This document shows, one piece after another, positions 1 through 5,201 of a stretch of 9,492 nucleotides of DNA. How positions within the stretch are numbered: position 1 is the first letter of the stretch; each line of letters starts with the position of its first letter. This DNA comes from an uncultured Peptococcaceae bacterium. GTDB lineage: Bacteria > Bacillota > Peptococcia > Peptococcales > Peptococcaceae. Under the pieces are notes generated by a model that saw only the letters and a program-made list of their open reading frames with translations, ran no database searches and had not been told where the DNA came from. Where the stretch lies: positions 1 through 9,492 of the forward strand of contig USCP01000060.1 of NCBI GenBank assembly GCA_900553245.1. The letters run 5' to 3'. The translations under genes were made by a program, and so were the position numbers.

Positions 1-418
1 CGATTTGGAGGGCAGGACGAACGGTGTCGCCGGTGGAGTGGCAAGCGCCGCTTACCATACCGTCTGCTTTGCCCATGTAGATGAGCATGGTCCCGAAGTA
101 GTTAGGGTCTAAAAGTTGTACACGCGCTTTTTCTTCGGTCGCTTTACCTTTGCGGCGTTCTACGAACTTAGCAACCATTTCATCATATTCAGCATAGGTG
201 TTAGGGTCGATGATTTGAACACCTTCAATGTCAATGCCGTTTTCTTTAGCGATGCCGGTAACGGTTTCAGGGTTACCAATCAAGATTGGAACGATGAGAC
301 CATCTTTTTGATGGCGAGCTACTGCGCCGAGGATACGAACATCTTCACCTTCCGGAAAAACGATGGTGATGTTTTTGCCTTTAATACGGGTTTCAAGTGT
401 TTCCCAAATGTCATTCAT
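1..418 (-). CDS. pta: Phosphate acetyltransferase, N-terminal 139 residues (3' end cut by window edge)
   Basis: This enzyme interconverts acetyl-CoA plus phosphate and acetyl phosphate plus CoA in the cytoplasm, the first step of the Pta-AckA route to acetate and ATP. The reading frame begins MNDIWETLETRIKGKN and carries the family's early FPEGED motif at residues 21-26. Near the window edge it reads DGMVSGACHSTGDTVRPALQI, the conserved Pta segment that usually reads DGMVSGA-HSTADT. I chose the ATG at 418 because AAAGGAG (430-436) lies upstream. The spacing of 11 nt is slightly long, but the ATG at 426 between them is followed at once by a stop. The gene has its own promoter just downstream of the acp terminator, so it is probably transcribed independently of acp. 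The remaining C-terminal part and any ackA neighbour lie outside the window. The family call is secure; the branch of the family was not determined. Confidence 0.95.
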   Translation of the reverse strand, partial: MNDIWETLETRIKGKNITIVFPEGEDVRILGAVARHQKDGLIVPILIGNPETVTGIAKENGIDIEGVQIIDPNTYAEYDEMVAKFVERRKGKATEEKARVQLLDPNYFGTMLIYMGKADGMVSGACHSTGDTVRPALQI

Positions 419-464
419 TGGTTCATTCTCTCCTTTGAATATCGTATATGACGTTATATGGTAT

Positions 465-493
465 AGTATACTCCAAAATTCTTGATAATTCAA
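465..493 (-). promoter_or_regulatory. Sigma-A-type promoter of pta
   Basis: On the minus strand a -35 TTGAAT (488-493) is followed after 17 bases by a -10 TATACT (465-470). This places the start of transcription near 458 and gives a leader of about 40 nt before the pta ATG. A short dyad ATTGT-tac-ACAAT (499-511) sits just upstream of the -35, and TATATG is repeated directly (446-451 area and 456-460 area) around the predicted start. Either could be an operator, but no regulator can be named. Confidence 0.6.
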
Positions 494-513
494 ATCGAAT
501 TGTTACACAATGC

Positions 514-551
514 AAAAATGACACAGCGTCCATCGCGCACTGTGTCATTTT
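514..551 (-). terminator. Rho-independent terminator after acp
   Basis: A 12-bp perfect stem pairs AAAATGACACAG (515-526) with CTGTGTCATTTT (540-551) around a 13-nt loop. On the minus strand the stem ends in a run of five U residues (518-514). It begins a few bases after the acp stop codon at 557-559 and precedes the pta promoter. This fits termination of the acp transcript. The U tract is short and partly inside the stem. Confidence 0.7.
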
Positions 552-556
552 ATGTT

Positions 557-827
557 TTAGTCTTCAACGATATGATCTTCGATGTATTCAACAACATCGC
601 CGACGGTCTTCATCGCCATGGCGTCTTCTTCAGGTACGGTGATGTCGTAAACTTCTTCAACAATGAACCAAGGTGCTCTCAGACCTCTTTCCCCCAGCCA
701 TAATCAATTCCACAGAATCGATGGAATCAACGCCTAAATCATCAACGAGCTTGGTATCCATGTCGATCATATCCACGTCTTTGCTCAAGATTTCAGCGAG
801 GCTTTCCTTCACCTGTTCAAAAACCAT
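557..827 (-). pseudogene. acpP: Acyl carrier protein gene interrupted by a 34-nt insert
   Basis: The product would carry growing acyl chains on a 4'-phosphopantetheine attached to the Ser of DSI, in fatty acid synthesis or a related pathway. Reading from ATG 827 (GGAGG just upstream) gives an ACP N-terminus with GVDSIDSVELIMA at residues 32-44. The frame then runs into 12 unrelated residues and a TGA at 657-659. Exactly 34 nt (662-695) separate the codon for Ala44 from GTTGAAGAA, where the normal ACP continues VEEVYDITVPEEDAMAMKTV to a TAA at 557-559. Deleting the 34 nt gives a 78-aa protein, the usual ACP length, with a normal helix II. Removing only one G instead would give 89 aa with an 11-residue insertion inside helix II, which is unlikely to fold. 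Promoter, ribosome site, both coding halves and terminator look intact. Possible explanations are a recent inactivating insertion, an assembly error or expression-level bypass. Another acp elsewhere would be expected if this copy is dead. Confidence 0.8.
662..695 (-). other. 34-nt frame-disrupting insert inside acp
   Basis: On the minus strand the insert starts GGGGGAAAGAGG and ends TTGGTTCATT. It contains a short dyad, AGGT-N8-ACCT. There are no terminal inverted repeats typical of an insertion sequence and no clear target-site duplication; only one base of ambiguity exists at each edge. The boundaries were inferred from where ordinary ACP sequence stops and resumes. I did not notice a second copy in the window. 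Confidence 0.7.
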
Positions 828-866
828 TTTCTCCCCTCCACCCTTTTAATTTGTTCTTCTCGATTC

Positions 867-894
867 AGTATATCTCATTTTAATTACATGTCAA
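867..894 (-). promoter_or_regulatory. Strong sigma-A-type promoter of acp
   Basis: A consensus -35 TTGACA (889-894) is followed after 16 bases by a -10 TATACT (867-872) on the minus strand. The start of transcription would be near 860, giving a leader of about 30 nt that ends in a purine-rich GGAGGGGAG ribosome site before ATG 827. The near-consensus elements suit a highly expressed gene such as acp and argue that this locus was functional until recently, or still is. Confidence 0.7.
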
Positions 895-930
895 CAGAGT
901 TTTAAGAAATTCCCACAATGAAAAACCCAT

Positions 931-1653
931 TTATGATTCTTTCTGAGACACTATATCAATCACTGTTAGTACATCTTCTTTGACCTGAAAACGAATGTCA
1001 AAATCATCAAAGGAGACGCCGTAAATGCGATTTTCATCCTTTTTATAATGTGGTGTTGGATTTTGTGCAAGCATTGCCAAAGCACCTTTTCGAAGATGCG
1101 CCGGCAGACGTTCCAGTAAGGCATCATCGCAGACCACCTCTACAGATTGATGCCGTGTTTGGTCGGCAAATCCGGCACGTGCATCAGGGTGACTGTCCGT
1201 AAAAGGCAGATAGGGTTTAATATCATAAATCGGCGTACCGTCCATTTGATCGGCACCGTCTACGATGAGCACATGTCCAAGCCCCGGATGTTCCTCAATA
1301 CGCAAAAGACGCACCGATGATAATGCCAATGGATTTGGACGGAACGGAGAACGTGTGGCAAAGACACCCATGCGCACATTTCCACCCATGCGAGGAGGGC
1401 GTACCGTTGGCGACCAATCGTCTCTGATGGCTTCGGAAAAGGACCAAATGAGCCAAAGATAGTCGACCGCTTCAAGGCCTCTCAATGCCTCTACGTTGCG
1501 ATATTCAGGTTCAAATACAATCATGCTCTCCAGCCCATCCACCAATCCGCTTTGACGTGGTACGCCAAATTTTGTCGGAAAATGGGTGCGTATGCGAGCG
1601 ATCACTTTTAGCGTAACATGTTCCGCTTTTGGGTTTGTTTCCGGTGATTTCAC
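931..1653 (-). CDS. trmO: tRNA (N6-threonylcarbamoyladenosine(37)-N6)-methyltransferase TrmO
   Basis: TrmO (TsaA/YaeB family) uses S-adenosylmethionine to methylate t6A37 to m6t6A in tRNAs reading ACN codons, tuning decoding. The 240-aa protein has the length of the E. coli enzyme. It shows the family signature RPPRMGGNVRMGVFATRSPF followed by RPNPLALSSVRLL (about residues 86-118), which belongs to the SAM-binding beta-barrel domain. A C-terminal extension contains RKGALAMLAQNPTPHYKKDE and IYGVSFDDFDIRF, matching the short C-terminal domain seen in E. coli-type TrmO. The start is GTG at 1653, supported by AAAGGAG with 7-nt spacing; no better ATG exists nearby. The gene lies alone between the terminator of the EF-G-like gene and the acp promoter. 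A weak promoter could lie between 1660 and 1695. No convincing terminator follows it. Confidence 0.93.
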   Translation of the reverse strand: MKSPETNPKAEHVTLKVIARIRTHFPTKFGVPRQSGLVDGLESMIVFEPEYRNVEALRGLEAVDYLWLIWSFSEAIRDDWSPTVRPPRMGGNVRMGVFATRSPFRPNPLALSSVRLLRIEEHPGLGHVLIVDGADQMDGTPIYDIKPYLPFTDSHPDARAGFADQTRHQSVEVVCDDALLERLPAHLRKGALAMLAQNPTPHYKKDENRIYGVSFDDFDIRFQVKEDVLTVIDIVSQKES

Positions 1654-1690
1654 GAAAAGGCTCCTTTATATATGAAAGAAAGTGACGACA

Positions 1691-1726
1691 ATAAAAAATC
1701 GACACCAACCGCCGTCGGTGTCGATT
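1691..1726 (-). terminator. Rho-independent terminator after the EF-G-like gene
   Basis: A perfect 10-bp stem pairs AATCGACACC (1697-1706) with GGTGTCGATT (1717-1726) around a 10-nt loop. On the minus strand it is followed by a run of six T residues. It starts about 20 nt after the stop codon of the EF-G-like gene and separates it from trmO. Confidence 0.88.
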
Positions 1727-1747
1727 GTATTGTATCATACGAAGGTC

Positions 1748-3820
1748 TTATGCGTCTGCATTTGCAGCTTTATAATCCGCAATAATGTTTTCAGCGAGTT
1801 TTGCCGGTACTTCTTCATAAGCATCAAATACCATGTCGAAGCTCCCACGCCCTTGCGTCATGGCACGAAGTTGTACGCCGTATTCAAGCATTTCGGAATA
1901 TGGTACACGTGCCTTTACTGTGGTAATACCGTCTTCACCCGGTTCCATCCCAAGCACACGACCACGCTTGGAGCTGATATCACCAATGATGTCCCCCATG
2001 TATGCTTCCGGCACCATGACGTCTACCGCATAGATTGGTTCTAAGAGCACCGGTTGCGCTTCCGGAATCCCCTTCTTGAGTGCCAAGGAGGCTGCCACTT
2101 TAAAGGCCATTTCAGAGGAGTCTACGCTGTGGAAGCTCCCATCCTTCAAGGTCATCTTAATATTGATCAGCGGATAGCCTGCAATGACGCCCTTTGCGAG
2201 GGTTTCAACAGCGCCTTTTTCTACTGCTGGGATGAATTGACGAGGGATGGCACCACCCACGATGGCATCCACAAATTCAAAGGCTTCACCGTTGGTAGCC
2301 GGTTCAAGGTCAATGACAACATGACCGTATTGTCCATGACCACCACTTTGTTTTTTATGCTTCCCTTCGGCAGTGGATTTGCCGCGAATGGTTTCACGAT
2401 ACGGAATGTATACCTTGCTTAAAATAGCTTTAGCGCCGTATTTGCGTTCCATCTTATTCAAGATATGATCAAGGTGAACTTCACCCATCGTAGAGAGTTG
2501 AAGCTGTCCGCTTTCAACATCCTTGCGAACCACGCAAGTTGGATCTTCTTCCGCAATCTTATTCAGTGCGGCGCCAAGTTTTTCTTCATCCCCCTTATTT
2601 TCCGCAGATACACATACAGTGTAGAGTGAGGATGGGAAGGCAATCGCAGGATACTTCACAGGGAATTCCTTGCTTGCTAAGGTATCACCGGTGCGAACAT
2701 CATCAAGTTTCGGAATCACGATGATATCGCCGGCAGAGGCACTGGTAAGTGGCACTTGTTGTTTCCCGATTAAGGTAAACATCTTAGAAATCTTATCTTC
2801 ACTTTCATTGGTGGTATTATAGAAGCTCATGCCTTCTGTCGCTTGCCCACTAATGATGCGTGCATAGCTGAGTTTTCCTGCAAATGGGTCTAAAGTGGTC
2901 TTGAAAACAAAAGCAGAGAACGGATCGTCATAGTTGACGAGCAATTCTTCACCGCTGTCGACATTCACCGCTTCATTGATGCTCTTGGTGGTGTCCGGCA
3001 TATACTTAATTAAACAATCAAGCAACAGTCTGGAGCCGATATGGCTGACTGCACTCCCGCAAAGCACCGGACATACGCGCCCGTTAATCATCCCTTGATA
3101 GAGACCTTCATACATTTCTTCGGTTGAGAGCGGTTCCCCTTCAAGGTATTTTTCTAGGAGCTCGTCGCTCCCTTCAGCCGCTGCTTCCATACACATATCA
3201 AGGACTTCTGCGACCTTATCTTGAAGCTCAGCAGGAATGTCGCATTCTTGGCGTTCACCATCTACCCATTCATAGGCTTTTTGAGTAGGGACATCGATGA
3301 TGCCACGGAAATTCACCCCTTCACCGATTGGCACTTGAAGTGGCATAACAGACTTACCAAAGAGTTCCTTCATGCGTTCTAAGGAACCAAAGAAATCTGC
3401 GTTTTCCATGTCCATTTTATTTACATATATTAAACGTGGCAAATGCAAGGATTTCCCATATTGCCATGCGCGAATGGTATCTACTTGAATACCGGATTCA
3501 GCAGAAACAACGAGCATTAAACCATCCGCTGCTCTAAGCGCTTCACTGATTTCACCGCAAAATTCAGAGTACCCTGGGGTATCGATAAAGTTCAATTTAT
3601 AGCCGTTCCATTCGCATGGCGCCATGCCCAATTGAATGGTAACGTTACGGGTAATTTCTTCCGGTTCGAAATCAAGAATATGCTTATTATCCTTGCCTCG
3701 GCCAACAGCATCAACGCCCTTGCACATCAGCAACATAGATTCAACGAGTGCGGTTTTCCCTGCGCCATCGTGTGATAATACGGCAATGTTACGGATAATG
3801 TTACTATCATAAGCCTTCAT
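1748..3820 (-). CDS. Elongation factor G-like translational GTPase (FusA2/EF-G2 class)
   Basis: A 690-aa protein with the full EF-G architecture: N-terminal G domain, then domains II to V. The G motifs are SHDGAGKT (16-23), DTPG (80-83) and NKMD (134-137), with the C-terminal domains containing the EF-G blocks GHGQYGHVVIDLEP and RGRVLGMEPGEDG. Two traits set it apart from the canonical translocase. Switch I reads DFEPEEITRNVTIQL instead of the usual EKERGITI-type block, and the catalytic His after DTPG is Tyr (DTPGYSEF). Both are typical of the EF-G2/FusA2 branch, whose role is unsettled and whose ribosome-stimulated GTPase is reported as weak or absent in some species. The essential fusA, normally in the str operon, should be elsewhere. 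I placed the start at ATG 3820 (AAAGGAGG, 7-nt spacing) rather than nine codons upstream, where the first codon would precede this ribosome site. The gene is monocistronic, with its own promoter and terminator. Confidence 0.92.
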   Translation of the reverse strand: MKAYDSNIIRNIAVLSHDGAGKTALVESMLLMCKGVDAVGRGKDNKHILDFEPEEITRNVTIQLGMAPCEWNGYKLNFIDTPGYSEFCGEISEALRAADGLMLVVSAESGIQVDTIRAWQYGKSLHLPRLIYVNKMDMENADFFGSLERMKELFGKSVMPLQVPIGEGVNFRGIIDVPTQKAYEWVDGERQECDIPAELQDKVAEVLDMCMEAAAEGSDELLEKYLEGEPLSTEEMYEGLYQGMINGRVCPVLCGSAVSHIGSRLLLDCLIKYMPDTTKSINEAVNVDSGEELLVNYDDPFSAFVFKTTLDPFAGKLSYARIISGQATEGMSFYNTTNESEDKISKMFTLIGKQQVPLTSASAGDIIVIPKLDDVRTGDTLASKEFPVKYPAIAFPSSLYTVCVSAENKGDEEKLGAALNKIAEEDPTCVVRKDVESGQLQLSTMGEVHLDHILNKMERKYGAKAILSKVYIPYRETIRGKSTAEGKHKKQSGGHGQYGHVVIDLEPATNGEAFEFVDAIVGGAIPRQFIPAVEKGAVETLAKGVIAGYPLINIKMTLKDGSFHSVDSSEMAFKVAASLALKKGIPEAQPVLLEPIYAVDVMVPEAYMGDIIGDISSKRGRVLGMEPGEDGITTVKARVPYSEMLEYGVQLRAMTQGRGSFDMVFDAYEEVPAKLAENIIADYKAANADA

Positions 3821-3863
3821 AATTCTGCCTCCTTTTGCTAGTAGCAAAAATTTTCTTACTCAT

Positions 3864-3892
3864 ATATTAAATTATTCAGAATGGTTTGACAA
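3864..3892 (-). promoter_or_regulatory. Promoter of the EF-G-like gene with an overlapping dyad
   Basis: On the minus strand -35 TTGTCA (3887-3892), a 17-bp spacer and -10 TAATAT (3864-3869) form a good sigma-A-type promoter about 35 nt upstream of the ribosome site. A perfect inverted repeat, TTGACA-N9-TGTCAA (3886-3891 and 3901-3906), overlaps the -35 and could be an operator. A weaker AT-rich hairpin ATATTT-tctg-AAATAT (near 3914-3929) lies between this promoter and the end of the upstream gene; it lacks a U tract. Confidence 0.6.
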
Positions 3893-3938
3893 TAACTTTA
3901 TGTCAATTTATTCATATTTTCTGAAATATTGATTATTA

Positions 3939-4841
3939 TTAAACCATAGTTTCTCTTATGAATGTTTCGAGTTGATTGCGATGTAGCTCCTTAGTCATTT
4001 CAATATCCGAAGACAATCTGATAATATTTTTTTCGCCGTCAACGAGGCTGTTTCGTACCATCGTCAACTCACGAAATGCTTTTTCATTGGCCATTGCTTG
4101 CAATTTTTCCGAGCCTTTATTAAAGAATAAGTCCAAGGTGTTGATGGATAATTTATTGGAAAATTGTATGGTTTCAGTTTCCAATGCATCGATGTCGGCA
4201 ATGAGATGCTCTAATTGATGCAGCAACACGCGCAACTCGCTCATGCCGGAGATAAATTGAATTTGCATGTGATCGTCCGCATCCTCCGGTCCGGCTTCCA
4301 ACGCCACCATCTCTTCCATGAGGGCATAGAGTTGCTCCGCGCGTCTAACAGCCAATTCACAGACATTTCGCCCTTCCTGGAGCAGCGCCAATTGATAATC
4401 ATCGTAAGAAATCTTTTCTTGCATGCGAATGATTTCATCACGATGAATAGAGTAATCCAAATGTTCAATATGGGAGGCCAGTGCCTCTTTATAGTCATCT
4501 TCTACGCCGGCCAATGCATCAATCTTTTCTTTGACATGGGTCATTTCTCGGGCGATATCAAAGGCGTGACTTTTGGCGTCATTCAGCTGCCGCATGGCTT
4601 CAGTGGCGCGCTCATTGTTTTCAAGCACGCGCTGTTCGTACTGACCTCGAAGTTTGAACCAAAACTGTTTAAAATCGTTTTCTTCAAACTTCCTAATATC
4701 CAAGTTTTCCCTTTGGCAACGTATTTGACTTTCTTGCACCATCTGCTGAGCGTCCTTCTCTTCTACTCGTAATGCCTCGTAGCGACGTTCTAATTGCTGT
4801 TTATGTTTACAGGCAGCGCTCAACGCTGTTAACTCTGCCAT
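3939..4841 (-). CDS. Hypothetical coiled-coil protein, 300 aa
   Basis: I do not recognise this protein. It is rich in E, K, Q, R, L and A with very few Pro or Gly residues, so it should be almost entirely helical. Heptad-like spacing of hydrophobics is visible around residues 1-50, 65-115 and 130-180, and a further helical stretch covers about 200-300. There is a single aromatic cluster, FKQFWFKL, at residues 57-64. No signal peptide, membrane segment or catalytic motif is visible, so a cytoplasmic structural, scaffolding or chaperone-like protein is the most that can be inferred. The start at ATG 4841 is supported by GGAGG with 7-nt spacing. The gene stands alone between the terminator of the feo operon and the promoter of the EF-G-like gene. 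A distant tie to phage-shock PspA or SMC-like helices cannot be judged by eye. Confidence 0.85.
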   Translation of the reverse strand: MAELTALSAACKHKQQLERRYEALRVEEKDAQQMVQESQIRCQRENLDIRKFEENDFKQFWFKLRGQYEQRVLENNERATEAMRQLNDAKSHAFDIAREMTHVKEKIDALAGVEDDYKEALASHIEHLDYSIHRDEIIRMQEKISYDDYQLALLQEGRNVCELAVRRAEQLYALMEEMVALEAGPEDADDHMQIQFISGMSELRVLLHQLEHLIADIDALETETIQFSNKLSINTLDLFFNKGSEKLQAMANEKAFRELTMVRNSLVDGEKNIIRLSSDIEMTKELHRNQLETFIRETMV

Positions 4842-4891
4842 AGTATCACCTCCAAATATTTCTAATAGCTAAAATAAACTTAATTTAGTTA

Positions 4892-4920
4892 AATATACCA
4901 TAAACCAATAAAAAAGTCAT
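4892..4920 (-). promoter_or_regulatory. Possible promoter of the coiled-coil gene
   Basis: On the minus strand -35 ATGACT (4915-4920), a 17-bp spacer and -10 TATATT (4892-4897) lie about 50 nt upstream of the ATG at 4841. The -35 overlaps the downstream arm of the feo terminator, an economical but unproven arrangement. Read-through from the feo operon is an alternative source of transcripts. Confidence 0.35.
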
Positions 4921-4949
4921 CTGCTAGTTACAGCGTAGCAGATGACTTT
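4909..4949 (-). terminator. Rho-independent terminator of the feo operon
   Basis: A 14-bp perfect stem pairs AAAGTCATCTGCTA (4913-4926) with TAGCAGATGACTTT (4936-4949) around a 9-nt loop. On the minus strand it runs into TTTTTTATTG. It lies about 20 nt after the stop codon of the Cys-rich membrane protein and closes the feo transcript. Confidence 0.9.
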
Positions 4950-4969
4950 AACTATTATAAATAGGGTTG

Positions 4970-5158
4970 TTATAGTTTTGAGTTTTGACTCGTATTACAA
5001 GCGCAGCTTCCGGCACCCGATGCGCAGGAGCAACCTTTACAACCGCCACCGCACCCACAGCTTGCACCGTTTTTATGCTGGCGCACCATATAACGAATCA
5101 CAAACACCAAAGCAAGAATCAAAATCACAGAAGTGACCAATGTTCCAAGTGTTGGCAT
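4970..5158 (-). CDS. FeoB-associated Cys-rich membrane protein
   Basis: A 62-aa protein with one N-terminal membrane helix (about residues 4-24), then a short basic stretch (RYMVRQHK). Its tail holds seven cysteines at 34, 36, 40, 43, 45, 52 and 54 among Gly and Ser. This matches the small FeoB-associated Cys-rich proteins found after feoB in many Bacillota. These are thought to help FeoB in the membrane, perhaps by handling metal or redox, though the mechanism is not established. The start at ATG 5158 follows AAAGGAG at 9-nt spacing. The gene is the last of the feo operon, 42 nt after the feoB stop, and a stable hairpin fills that gap. With the basic residues placed after the helix, the positive-inside rule predicts a cytoplasmic Cys tail. 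Confidence 0.85.
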   Translation of the reverse strand: MPTLGTLVTSVILILALVFVIRYMVRQHKNGASCGCGGGCKGCSCASGAGSCACNTSQNSKL

Positions 5159-5177
5159 AACGCCTCACTCCTTTCTG

Positions 5178-5201
5178 ATTGGTCAATGATCCTTGACCAA
5201 T
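5178..5201 (-). other. Intergenic hairpin between feoB and the Cys-rich protein gene
   Basis: ATTGGTCAA (5178-5186) and TTGACCAAT (5193-5201) form a perfect 9-bp stem with a 6-nt loop. On the mRNA it starts with the last base of the feoB stop codon and ends 3 nt before the AAAGGAG ribosome site of the next gene. There is no U tract, so it is not an intrinsic terminator. RNA processing, mRNA stabilisation or modulation of downstream initiation are possible roles. Confidence 0.6.

Noticed and set aside
116..451. Plus-strand open frame opposite pta
   Set aside because: It is antisense to clear Pta coding sequence, lacks a ribosome site and shows no recognisable protein features.
557..827. Programmed -1/+1 frameshifting at the GGGGGAAAG run to express full-length ACP
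   Set aside because: A one-base shift would restore the frame but leave 11 foreign residues in the middle of helix II. Removal of 34 nt gives the exact canonical protein, so simple slippage does not explain the pattern.
3914..3929. AT-rich hairpin as terminator of the coiled-coil gene
   Set aside because: The stem is only 6 A-T pairs and no U tract follows, too weak to call an intrinsic terminator.
4215..4772. Plus-strand 185-codon open frame opposite the coiled-coil gene
   Set aside because: The minus-strand frame is longer, has a strong ribosome site and plausible protein composition; the opposite frame is a shadow with no start signals.
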